From Halorubrum trapanicum (GTDB taxonomy: Archaea; Halobacteriota; Halobacteria; Halobacteriales; Haloferacaceae), in assembly GCF_002355655.1 (NCBI RefSeq), contig NZ_AP017569.1, forward strand, positions 682,001 through 746,000: DNA of 64,000 nucleotides, in the 5' to 3' direction. Below the pieces are notes generated by a model, which was given only the letters and a program-made list of their open reading frames with translations, did not search any database and was not told the origin of the DNA. Every line of letters starts with the position of its first letter. Positions within the stretch are counted from its first letter, which is position 1. Shown here piece after piece: positions 8,396-15,986 of this stretch. Position numbers and translations under genes: made by a program.

Positions 8396-9862
8396 TCAGG
8401 ACCCGTTCGAGCCGTCGCCGCTCCCGCCCTCGACGCCGAGCGCGTCGAACAGCTTCCGGCGGACCGCCTCCTCGGTGAGGTGGAGGAGCGTGTCGCGGTT
8501 CTCGCCGCTGGCCTCGATGCCGGTGAAGATGCCGAGCGGAATCGAAAGCGACCCCTGCGTCGAGTGGCCGGCGGCGTCGCCCATCTCCGAGAACGCCTCG
8601 TCGAGGACGTTGCCGATGTTCAGCCGGATGTCCTTCGAGCGCGCAGCGAGGTAGATCTTCTCGTCGGCGATACCCAGCACGGCCGTCGTCGTGATCCCCT
8701 CCAGGTTGAGGAGGTGCTGAGCCGCCTGGGCGAGCGCCTCGCGGTCGCGGATGAATCCCGCCGTCGAGAAGAGGTGGCTCCCCTGGACCTCGCGGTTCTG
8801 GATCGCCTCCGCCAGCACGTCGAGCGTCTCCGGGCTCATCGACGGCGACTCCACCTGTTCGAGCGTGTCGTGGTTCGCGAACGGGTGGAGGTACGCGGCG
8901 GCGGTCAGGTCGGCGGGGGTCGTGTCCCGCTTGAAGTCGAGCGTCTCGGCGCGGATCCCGTAGAGGAGCGCGGTCGCGACCGCCTCGGAGGGCGACTGGT
9001 CGAACTCCTGGAGGTACTTCGTGAGGATCGTCGACGTCGAGGAGACGTTGGTCCGCACGTCGACGAACCGGGCGTCGAACGGCACCTCGGACTCTAGGTG
9101 GTCGAGGTAGATGTCGATCGAGACCCCGAGGTCGAGGTCCTCGGCGGCGGCCTTGGCGAGGTCGACGGCCGCGACGGTCTCGTACTCCGAGAGCGGCGGC
9201 GCCTCGCCGCGTTCGAGCAGGTCGATCCCGAGGAGGTTGACGAACGCCCGGTTCTCCTGGTGGCCGACGTCGCCGGAGTAGATGATGTCGGCGTCGACGC
9301 CGAACGCCTCCGCGATCGCCTGGAGCGCGGTCGCGGACGCGATCGAGTCCGGCTCCGGGTTGTCGTGGGTGAGGATCGCCATCCGGTCGCCGCCCTCCTC
9401 GATTATCTCCGCGAGCTGGCGGGCCATGTACTCCAGCTCGCCCGTCTCCAGCGACTGGAGCGCGCTGTCCGCGATCACCGTCGAGGGGTTGATCACCACA
9501 TCCGCGCCGCGCTCGCGTAGTTCGTCCTCGCTGACGGGGTCCGACGCCCGGACGACGACGTAGTGGTCGCCGCCGGTCTCCCTGACCGCGGAGACGGCGG
9601 CCTTGTTCGCCTCCACGTCGCTGGCGAGGATCAGCACGATGTCGCGGTCGTCGAGCTCCTCGACGACGTCCGGCTCGGCGATGTCCTGAACCCGGGCGTT
9701 GAGGTCCTGGTCGCGCAGAGCCTCGACCCGGCTCTCGTCGCGGTCGAGGATGAGGACGTCCTTCCCGCGCTCGGTCAGTTCCTCAGCGACGGCGTGCCCG
9801 ACGCTCCCACAGCCGAGGATCGCGTACCGGGTCCGCGCGGATCCGGATGCCCCACTACTCAT
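8396..9862 (-). CDS. RCK (TrkA-N)-DHH family phosphoesterase
   Basis: A 488-residue two-part protein. The first about 140 residues form a Rossmann RCK/TrkA-N domain with GCGSVG at 17-22 that would bind NAD or a related nucleotide. The rest is a DHH-DHHA1 phosphoesterase with HDNPEPDS (His166, Asp172), Asp233 and a triad position that reads Asp254-His255-Leu256 instead of DHH. Relatives cleave short oligonucleotides, pAp or cyclic dinucleotides. I start at ATG 9862, just before the Rossmann fold; a longer in-frame start exists at 9922 but adds an unrelated stretch. Confidence 0.87.
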   Translation of the reverse strand: MSSGASGSARTRYAILGCGSVGHAVAEELTERGKDVLILDRDESRVEALRDQDLNARVQDIAEPDVVEELDDRDIVLILASDVEANKAAVSAVRETGGDHYVVVRASDPVSEDELRERGADVVINPSTVIADSALQSLETGELEYMARQLAEIIEEGGDRMAILTHDNPEPDSIASATALQAIAEAFGVDADIIYSGDVGHQENRAFVNLLGIDLLERGEAPPLSEYETVAAVDLAKAAAEDLDLGVSIDIYLDHLESEVPFDARFVDVRTNVSSTSTILTKYLQEFDQSPSEAVATALLYGIRAETLDFKRDTTPADLTAAAYLHPFANHDTLEQVESPSMSPETLDVLAEAIQNREVQGSHLFSTAGFIRDREALAQAAQHLLNLEGITTTAVLGIADEKIYLAARSKDIRLNIGNVLDEAFSEMGDAAGHSTQGSLSIPLGIFTGIEASGENRDTLLHLTEEAVRRKLFDALGVEGGSGDGSNGS

Positions 9863-10064
9863 TGGAGGGATTTCCGCGGCACGACACTTAACGAGTGCGC
9901 TCTCGCCGTCGACCCCCGTCAACGAAGCCGCGAAGAGCGGCGGCTTCGCCCTCCCGATCGAGAATGCGACACAGCCGCATTCGTGCGATTCGACCGGTAT
10001 CCGCCCGGCGGCGACGGGGTCGAATGAAAAGGCCTTTTACCGTGACCCGGATACGAACTCGTGA

Positions 10065-10138
10065 GGGCCGGTAGCTCAGTTAGGGAGAGCGACGGACTCT
10101 TAATCCGTCGGTCGCGTGTTCAAATCGCGCCCGGCCCG
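10065..10138 (+). tRNA. tRNA-Lys (anticodon CTT)
   Basis: A full cloverleaf can be drawn. The acceptor stem is GGGCCGG (10065-10071) with CCGGCCC (10131-10137) and discriminator G10138. The D arm has TAGCTCAG. The anticodon stem is ACGGA/TCCGT with anticodon CTT at 10099-10101, and the T arm contains GTTCAAATC. There is no intron and no encoded CCA. A TATA-like CTTTTAC lies about 30 bases upstream. Confidence 0.96.
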
Positions 10139-10249
10139 TACACTGAACCGCAGAGCGACAGCGATGCGGTGAGGGAACCGGACGGAAGCGATTTGAAGTA
10201 GAGAAGTCGCAGCGCGAGCGAAGCGAGCGACCGTCTTCTCGTAGTTCAC

Positions 10250-10265
10250 AATCGCGCCCGGCCCG
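10250..10265 (+). repeat. Direct repeat of the tRNA-Lys 3' end (att-like remnant)
   Basis: AATCGCGCCCGGCCCG at 10250-10265 repeats the last 16 bases of tRNA-Lys (10123-10138). The preceding GTTCA is also repeated, with one extra base. Duplicated tRNA 3' ends mark integration sites of haloarchaeal elements. Only 111 bases lie between the copies, so this would be a leftover scar rather than a full element. No integrase gene is visible next to it. Confidence 0.6.
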
Positions 10266-10337
10266 CTCCTCATATAACCGTTTTCCACCTTCTACGGACA
10301 GGTTTCGGCGCTTTTTCACCGGCTCAGGGGTGGGGTT

Positions 10338-10445
10338 ATGAGCAGCGTTGAGCAACAGATCGACGTCGTTCTCGACGCCGAAGGGAATGCGGCTCAAGCG
10401 ATCTTCGAAGAACGCCGAGAGCGAAACGCGATCAGAATTATGTAG
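10338..10445 (+). CDS. Possible 35-residue protein upstream of the TumE-like gene
   Basis: A short frame (MSSVEQQIDVVLDAEGNAAQ, ending ERNAIRIM) starts at ATG 10338, about 65 bases after a TATA-like CATATAA near 10271. It is acidic and haloarchaeal in flavour but matches nothing I know. It ends right at the palindrome that precedes the TumE-like gene. It could be a truncated antitoxin-like remnant or a chance frame. Confidence 0.25.
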   Translation: MSSVEQQIDVVLDAEGNAAQAIFEERRERNAIRIM

Positions 10446-10468
10446 TATGAGGTCATACGTTATAAATA
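10445..10468 (+). promoter_or_regulatory. Palindromic operator plus TATA box of the TumE/HTH pair
   Basis: GTATGA-GG-TCATAC (10445-10458) is a perfect inverted repeat. It directly abuts TTATAAATA (10460-10468), a good archaeal TATA box. An operator overlapping the BRE position would repress transcription when bound, and the HTH protein of the pair is the obvious candidate (inference). The TATA box is only about 10 bases from ATG 10475, so either the mRNA starts inside that frame or a later start is used. Confidence 0.6.
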
Positions 10469-10474
10469 AGGGAA

Positions 10475-10777
10475 ATGCCGGATCACCGCCCGATCGAGTT
10501 GAACCGCGCCGTCCCCGGGGGACGCGTCGAGATATTCGCGATCCGCGACGACGACTACCCGGACGGGTGGTTCTACCGGTTTCAATACTATCACCCGGAA
10601 ACCGACGAACTGCTCAGGTACGACGACGCACACGACGACGACAATCTCGGCTGGCACCACCGACACGTTCGGTTCGGCGAGGACGCAGAAATCGAGTTTC
10701 ACGGTCTCGCGGCTCACGTGACGCGGTTCCTGAACGAGATCGCGGCGCTGGCGGACACGGAGAACACCCATGACTGA
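10475..10777 (+). CDS. TumE-like toxin-family protein of a toxin-antitoxin pair
   Basis: A 100-residue protein with a central pattern of aromatic and histidine residues (WFYRFQYYHPETDELLRYDD, then GWHHRHVRF). This resembles the TumE family of predicted toxins that pair with a DNA-binding partner. The downstream HTH gene overlaps by eight bases, as in such pairs. Biochemical activity is unknown. Transcription likely starts very close to, or within, the first codons given the TATA position at 10460-10468. A start at TTG 10499 would give a shorter protein that still contains the conserved part. Confidence 0.7.
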   Translation: MPDHRPIELNRAVPGGRVEIFAIRDDDYPDGWFYRFQYYHPETDELLRYDDAHDDDNLGWHHRHVRFGEDAEIEFHGLAAHVTRFLNEIAALADTENTHD

Positions 10778-11231
10778 CCACGACCACGACGGCTGGCCCG
10801 ACGAGTACAGCGACCCTCGCGACCGCCCGCACCCGGCAGTCCTCCGTCTCACTGTCGAGTCGTTCGACGAGGCGTTCGAGGACACGCTCGATGCGGTCGA
10901 GGCGGTCGACGACGGCGAGGCGCGACCCGCGGTGGTGTCGTTCGGGACGGTCGGCGAGCTCCGGAAGATCCTCACCGACCGGCGGATCGAGGTGCTTCAG
11001 ACGCTGCTGGACGTCGACGGCGCCGCCGAGAGCATTAGCGCGCTCGCCGAGACGCTCGACCGCAACTACAAGACGGTCCACGACGACGTTACCCTCCTAG
11101 CCGACTACGGAATCGTGTTCCTCGTCGAAGACGGCGACCGCGCCAAGCGACCGTACCTCCCGTACGAGCGTATCCGTCTCGACGTGGAACTCGTCGTGAG
11201 CGACGCTGGCGAGGAGCCCGCGGCGGTCTGA
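10770..11231 (+). CDS. HTH DNA-binding protein, putative antitoxin partner
   Basis: A 153-residue acidic protein. A winged helix spans about residues 70-125 (RKILTDRRIEVLQTLLDV, then SISALAETLDRNYKTVHDD), followed by a beta-wing and RPYLPYERIRLDVEL. It resembles the haloarchaeal HVO_A0114-type putative DNA-binding proteins, which commonly follow TumE-like genes. It overlaps its partner by eight bases, so the two are co-translated. It probably binds the palindrome at 10445-10458 and represses the operon (inference). Confidence 0.75.
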   Translation: MTDHDHDGWPDEYSDPRDRPHPAVLRLTVESFDEAFEDTLDAVEAVDDGEARPAVVSFGTVGELRKILTDRRIEVLQTLLDVDGAAESISALAETLDRNYKTVHDDVTLLADYGIVFLVEDGDRAKRPYLPYERIRLDVELVVSDAGEEPAAV

Positions 11232-11382
11232 GAATATCTTCTTACAGAGTTATATCGACAAAAATATCTCATACGATCACAGTCAACGAGGCCGGCGGCT
11301 TCGCTCACTGCCGCACAAGGCGGGTCGATACTGACTTTTCGCCTGACTCAACGCTTTTCCGGCGCAGCACCCAGATACCGAT

Positions 11383-11601
11383 GTGAAACGAAACGTGGGC
11401 CGAATCGACGCGGCAGCACGGATCGTCGGCGGCGTCGCCGTCGCGATCCTCGCGGTCCTCGTCGCGACGACGGACGTCAGCGTGCCCGTCGTCTCCGCCG
11501 TCGGGCTCGCGGTCGCCGGCGCCGTGCTCGTCGTCGAGGGCGCCACGCGGCGATGCCTGCTGTACCGCGCCCTCGGGATCGACCGCTGTCCGGTGGACTG
11601 A
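11383..11601 (+). CDS. DUF2892-like small membrane protein
   Basis: A 72-residue protein with GTG start, two hydrophobic helices (about 13-31 and 34-52) and the DUF2892-type opening NVGRIDAAARIVGG. Members are small inner-membrane proteins, often next to rhodanese or sulfur genes, but none is here. The C-terminus has two cysteines (RRCLLYRALGIDRCPVD), also common in the family. The role is unknown. Confidence 0.75.
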   Translation: MKRNVGRIDAAARIVGGVAVAILAVLVATTDVSVPVVSAVGLAVAGAVLVVEGATRRCLLYRALGIDRCPVD

Positions 11602-11700
11602 GACGGGAGCGCGGTCCGACGGCGCGGACAGACCGGGGCCCGAGAGTGCGGTCCGCCGGCGACCCCGAAACACTTCTCCGCCGAGCGCGTGGCGCCCCGT

Positions 11701-12087
11701 ATGAACGCACGCGAGACCGTCCGCTCGTACTACGACGCGCTCCGGGCGGGCGACCCGCTGGCGCCGTACGTCGCCGACGAGCGCGACGGCGACGACCCGT
11801 ACGTCAAGTTCGGCGTCTCGGAGCGGCTCGTCGGGAGCGACGGGATCCGCGAGGGGCTCCGGACGCAGACCGAGACCACGACGGACTGGCGCGTGACCAG
11901 CCGCGAGCTCCGCGTCACGGAGCGCGACCACCACGCGTGGTTCAGCGACGCGGTCGCGATGGCGTGGACGGACGCGGAGACGGGGCGACGCCGCGAGTTC
12001 GACACTCGGTGGAGCGGGACGCTCGTCCGCCGGGACGACGGGTGGCGCTTCGTCGGCCTCCACGTGAGCACCGCCGACGACTTCTGA
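11701..12087 (+). CDS. NTF2-like (SnoaL-type) protein
   Basis: A 128-residue protein with the NTF2-like fold pattern. An opening helix (RETVRSYYDALRAGD) is followed by a shift to beta strands ending in GTLVRRDDGWRFVGLHVS, which is the standard closing strand pair of these cone-shaped domains. Members bind small ligands, act as small enzymes or act in stress responses; nothing here decides which. I start at ATG 11701. The adjacent SDR gene is 77 bases downstream on the same strand, so they may share a transcript. Confidence 0.75.
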   Translation: MNARETVRSYYDALRAGDPLAPYVADERDGDDPYVKFGVSERLVGSDGIREGLRTQTETTTDWRVTSRELRVTERDHHAWFSDAVAMAWTDAETGRRREFDTRWSGTLVRRDDGWRFVGLHVSTADDF

Positions 12088-12164
12088 CCGCTGGACGGTG
12101 CCCCGTCCCGACGCGCTCGGGCACGACGCCGACGTTTATCAGCCCCGCCGCCGATCGGACGCCC

Positions 12165-12902
12165 ATGACGGACCTCGACGGCGCGGCGGCGGTGATCACC
12201 GGAGCGAGCTCGGGAATCGGCGAAGCGACGGCGCACGCGCTCGCCGAGCGCGGCGCGGACCTCGTCCTCGTGGCGCGGCGGCGCGACGCGCTCGAAGCGG
12301 TCGCGGACGACGTGCGTTCGGCGTACGGCGTCGAGGCGGTCGTCGCCGACGGCGACGTGCGCGAGAGGGCCACCTCGGCGGCGGCGGTCGAGGCCGCGGT
12401 CGAGGCGTTCGGCGGCCTCGACGTCGCCGTCGTCAACGCGGGGCTCGCCCGGGGGAGCGACGTGGCGGAGATGACCGACGAGGAGTACTTCGCGATGCAG
12501 GAGACGAACGTCGACGGGGCGTTCTTCCTCACGCGCGAGGCGCTCCCGCACCTCAGGGAGAGCGAGGGAACGCTCGTCGCGGTCGGCAGCTTCGCCGGGG
12601 AGTTCCCCCGATCGTTCAACCCCGTGTACGCCGCGACGAAGTGGTGGATCCGCGGGTTCGCCCACAGCGTCGCGGCGCAGGCCGGCGACGACGGCGTGGC
12701 GGTCTCCGTCGTCAACCCCTCGGAGGTCCGGACCGAGTTCGGCAGCGAAGAGGGCGAGCCCTTCGAAGAGCGGTTCGAGCCCGGCAGCGTCACCGAACCC
12801 GAGGAGGTCGCCGAGGCGATCGCCTTCGCGGCGTCGCGCCCCGGCTCCTCGGCCCACGAGATCGACCTCTACCGCCGGGACAAGTACGCCGACACGATGT
12901 GA
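12165..12902 (+). CDS. Short-chain dehydrogenase/reductase
   Basis: A 245-residue classical SDR. The cofactor loop is TGASSGIG (12-19). Ser142 (VGSFAG), Tyr155 and Lys159 (YAATK) complete the catalytic set, and NAG (91-93) stabilises the fold. An ARRR stretch after the second strand (37-40) suggests NADP preference (inference). The substrate is unknown. The start at ATG 12165 lies 34 bases after a TATA-like TTTATC. The length and all key residues are normal, so the enzyme should be active. Confidence 0.93.
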   Translation: MTDLDGAAAVITGASSGIGEATAHALAERGADLVLVARRRDALEAVADDVRSAYGVEAVVADGDVRERATSAAAVEAAVEAFGGLDVAVVNAGLARGSDVAEMTDEEYFAMQETNVDGAFFLTREALPHLRESEGTLVAVGSFAGEFPRSFNPVYAATKWWIRGFAHSVAAQAGDDGVAVSVVNPSEVRTEFGSEEGEPFEERFEPGSVTEPEEVAEAIAFAASRPGSSAHEIDLYRRDKYADTM

Positions 12903-12944
12903 GCGAGCCGGGGTGACGGCGCGGCGGCGCGAGCAGCGGCCGCG

Positions 12945-13133
12945 TCACCCCTCGGTCGACGCGTCGTCGGTCGACGCGTCGCCGGTGGTGGCGTCGCCGG
13001 TGGTGGCATCGTCGGTGGTCGCGTCGTCACGGCCCCCCATCGGCGCGCCGCACTCCGGACACGTCTCGTCGGCGCGGGAGACGGCCAAGTCGCACTCCGG
13101 ACAGAACGCCCGGTCGCAGGCGCGGTCGCCCAT
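12945..13133 (-). CDS. Small zinc-ribbon protein with a repetitive tail
   Basis: A 62-residue protein. A compact zinc ribbon has CPEC at residues 11-14 and CPEC at 25-28, plus Cys6. The last 27 residues are an Asp/Ala/Thr repeat (DDATT, GDATT, GDAST, DDAST) encoded by roughly 15-base tandem repeats at about 12957-13029. Small proteins of this kind are common in haloarchaea and often unassigned. The tail length may vary between strains through slippage (inference). Confidence 0.65.
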   Translation of the reverse strand: MGDRACDRAFCPECDLAVSRADETCPECGAPMGGRDDATTDDATTGDATTGDASTDDASTEG

Positions 13134-13231
13134 GCCCGGCCCGACGACGCCGACCGGGAAATACCTTCGGCGCCCCGCGACGCGCGGCTTCGAATCGAAA
13201 TTCCTTTTGAACCCGTCGGCCCCGATCCGGT

Positions 13232-14530
13232 GTGAGCAACGCGGGCGCGACCGACCGGACGAGCCGATCGCAGTTCTGGGCGCTCTACCTCACCCGGTTC
13301 GCCGAGGGGTTCGGGTTCATCACGCTGCTGACGCTGCTGCCGACGTACATCAACGCCTTGGACCCGCAGGCGACGACGGTGCTCGGCGTCACGGTGTCGG
13401 CCGGGTTCGTCATCGGGATGTACACCACCGGGTTCACGCTCGCGCAGACGGTCGCCGTGGTCCCGCTCGCGTGGGCCGGCGACCGGTTCGACAAGCGCCT
13501 CGTGCTGCTCGGCGTGCTCGGCGCCGGCGCTGGGGTGTACGCGCTGTTTCCGCTCGTCGACTCGTCGGGGTCGTTCATTCTCGTCCGCGCGCTCCAAGGG
13601 CTCGTCGTCACCGGCGCGGGGCTGATGACGCTCTCGCTGGTCGGGCAGATCGCCGGCGCCGGCACGCGGGCGGACAAGATCGGGAAGGCGAACGCCGCCT
13701 CGTTCGCGGCCTCGATCCTCGGGTCGCTCGGGGCGGGCGCGGTGTACGACGCCGTCGGCTTCGGGCCGGTGTTCGCGATCGTCACGGCGCTGATGATCGC
13801 CGCGTGGCTCGTCACGTGGGGGATGCTCGACGGCGACCCCACGCGGGTCGACGGGTTCCCGTTCAGCGACCTCGCAGTGAACCGCAAAATCTTGACCATC
13901 TCGACGTTCCGCGCCCAGTACGCCTTCGCGGTGACGATGGTACGGACCTGGGTCCCCATCTACGCCGGGACCGAGCTGGCTTCCGGGGGGCTCGCCGTCG
14001 GCGCGACCGCCGTCGCGGTGACGGTCACCGCGGAGAAGGCGACCAACATGGTCGGCCAGCTGTTCACCGGCCGGCTCTCCGACGCGTACGGCCGGTCGCT
14101 GTTCGTCTTCGCCGGCGGCGGCGCCTACGGCGCGATCGCGATGGCGATCCCCTTCTCGGCCGCGATCGGGACCGCGCTCGGCGCGGGCGTGACGCTCCCG
14201 ATCCTCGGCGAACTCCCGCCGGCGTACCTCCCGCTCGTCGCCCTCTCGGGGCTGCTCGGCGTCGCGGACTCCTTCCGCGAGCCGGCGAGCATGGCGCTGT
14301 TCGCCGACGAGGGGACCGACGACGGCAGCGTCGCCTCCAGCTTCGGCATCCGCGAGCTGGTGTGGCGGCCGGGCTCCGTGGCCGGGCCGCTCATCGCCGG
14401 CTGGCTGATGGTCGAGGTGAGCATGGGCTCCGTCTTCTACGTCGGCGGCGCGTTCGCGATCACCGGCGTCATCGCCTTCCTCGGCGTGCTCGCGTCCGAC
14501 CACGGCCGCGCGGCCCTGACCGCGTGGTAG
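13232..14530 (+). CDS. MFS transporter
   Basis: A 432-residue integral membrane protein with about 12 hydrophobic segments in two halves, typical of the major facilitator superfamily. The loop between helices 2 and 3 has the family-like GDRFDKR (AWAGDRFDKRLVLLG), and the second half has a matching GRLSDAYGRSLF. It starts at GTG 13232, 12 bases before the first hydrophobic region's polar lead (SRSQFWALYLTRF). The substrate is unknown, and no enzyme gene beside it gives a hint. Confidence 0.9.
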   Translation: MSNAGATDRTSRSQFWALYLTRFAEGFGFITLLTLLPTYINALDPQATTVLGVTVSAGFVIGMYTTGFTLAQTVAVVPLAWAGDRFDKRLVLLGVLGAGAGVYALFPLVDSSGSFILVRALQGLVVTGAGLMTLSLVGQIAGAGTRADKIGKANAASFAASILGSLGAGAVYDAVGFGPVFAIVTALMIAAWLVTWGMLDGDPTRVDGFPFSDLAVNRKILTISTFRAQYAFAVTMVRTWVPIYAGTELASGGLAVGATAVAVTVTAEKATNMVGQLFTGRLSDAYGRSLFVFAGGGAYGAIAMAIPFSAAIGTALGAGVTLPILGELPPAYLPLVALSGLLGVADSFREPASMALFADEGTDDGSVASSFGIRELVWRPGSVAGPLIAGWLMVEVSMGSVFYVGGAFAITGVIAFLGVLASDHGRAALTAW

Positions 14531-14572
14531 GGCGCGCGACTCCTCGGCCCGCGGTCCGTGCGTCGCGACCGC

Positions 14573-15292
14573 CTACCGCTTCCGGAGCGCGGCCCGATAG
14601 TGCGGGCCGTCGCCGGACCCCTCGCGGCCGACCGCCTCGACCGCCCAGCCGGTCCCGACCGCCGCCTCGCGGAGTCGGTCCGGCGAGAACAGCGTAAACC
14701 GGAGCGTCGGGTCCCGCTCGCCGTCGTACGCGAACCACATGACGCGGCCCGCGAGCCCGGGCATCGGGTCCGCGCGGTAGCCGAGGAGGTCGGCGGCGCC
14801 GGGGTGGCTCGGATCGTAGCAGTCGACGATGGCGGTCGCATCCGGTGTCGTCACGAACGCGAGGTCGCCGAGGAACGCGGAGAGCCCCCGCGTCGACCCC
14901 GACAGGCCGACCTGCGTGCCGATCACGAGCGCGGAGGCGAACCGGTCGCGCTCGAACGCCGCCCGGAGCGCGAACATGTCTCCCTCTCGGGCGTCGCGGA
15001 CGCCGCGCTCGCGCATCGTCTCGACGAGCGCCGGGCTGGGCTCGACGGCCACCGTCTCGAACCGCTCTTGGAAGCGCAGCGCGTGGCGCCCCGCGCCGGC
15101 GCCGAGGTCGACGAGCGGCCCGTCCAGCCGGGACGCGAGCCACGAACCCGCGTCGCTCTCGGGGTCGAACTCGGAGAAGTAGAAGTCCTCGATCGGGTGC
15201 TCGCGCGTCTCCTCGCCGTCGCCCTGGTAGAGCGGTTCCGTCCGCTCGCCGCGGTGGTGATCGTAGATCGCGCGTCCGAAGGCGTCGGGCAT
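14573..15292 (-). CDS. SAM-dependent methyltransferase
   Basis: A 239-residue class I methyltransferase. Motif I is LVDLGAGAGRHALRF (about 60-74), followed by the acidic end of strand 2 (VAVEPSPALV). A TAIVDCYDPSHPG strand-4 region and a C-terminal FTLFSPDRLREA/GW-type ending follow. The substrate is unknown. I place the start at ATG 15292, because the in-frame sequence before it overlaps an AT-rich promoter-like AATTAAAAAG. The gene faces the MFS gene tail to tail, with 42 bases between. Confidence 0.85.
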   Translation of the reverse strand: MPDAFGRAIYDHHRGERTEPLYQGDGEETREHPIEDFYFSEFDPESDAGSWLASRLDGPLVDLGAGAGRHALRFQERFETVAVEPSPALVETMRERGVRDAREGDMFALRAAFERDRFASALVIGTQVGLSGSTRGLSAFLGDLAFVTTPDATAIVDCYDPSHPGAADLLGYRADPMPGLAGRVMWFAYDGERDPTLRFTLFSPDRLREAAVGTGWAVEAVGREGSGDGPHYRAALRKR

Positions 15293-15473
15293 GCCGCCAC
15301 GGTCGCTCCGACAATTAAAAAGCGAGCGTGAGCGTCGGTACCGATTCACGACCCGCAGGCTCAGCTACAGTCGGCTATCGCGACCGGGCTTCCCTCTGAA
15401 ACAGTAGCGCGCCGAACGGTACCACATGAAGAACTACGGCAGTGAGTATCGCAGATCGCCGGCCGCGGTGTGG

Positions 15474-15840
15474 TATTTAAATAGCCGTGAGCGACGGCGA
15501 CGATCGCTTATAAATGGCAGGCGGTGGCGCGCCTGCGAGCGGCCGCCATCGGCGGCCGCGAGCCAGCCCGCGAGGGACGCCGCGAACGCCCGCAGGGCGT
15601 GAGCGGCGAGGTTGGGGAGGCGTGAGGTGCTGTGCGTGGCTGTGCGGGGCGGGACTCAAAGGGGCAGTCGCGAGGGCGAAGCACGCCGCAGCAAGCACCG
15701 CAGCGAGGGAGCGGCAGCGACCGAGCGAGGAGCGCAGCAAGGCGCGCGAGCCGTCGCGACTGGGGCTTTGGAGATCGGTATCCCCGCAGTCGGTCATTTA
15801 TAAACAGCCAACAGCAACACCGCGCTCTGTTTTATAAACG
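15474..15840 (+). ncRNA. Dispersed structured element, copy C (candidate ncRNA)
   Basis: The copy opens with TATTTAAAT and, about 32 bases later, CTTATAAAT. Then come a perfect inverted segment GCGGCCGCC/GGCGGCCGC and the shared GAGGTTGGGGAGGCGTGAGG. Arm 1 is at 15651-15667 and arm 2 at 15760-15771. The enclosed stem is TCGCGA/TCGCGA (15668-15673, 15754-15759), shorter than in other copies. The tail has two TTTATAAA boxes before 15840. The remaining bases up to 15986 hold no gene that I can support. Confidence 0.6.
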
Positions 15841-15986
15841 ACCTCACTCATAATGTACTACACTCACTCCCGCTATCGATTCTCGGAGTCCACCTCTCGG
15901 CCGGCGCCGAATTCGAACGCCACCGACTGGGAAGGTAGTAATCGGTCCGACGCAGCTCCCTACTCGCCTCTCGGGAGATGTCCGAC

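Noticed and set aside
10100-10288. Minus-strand frame across tRNA-Lys
   Set aside because: It is antisense to a tRNA, a common source of spurious proteins ending RDLNTRPTD.
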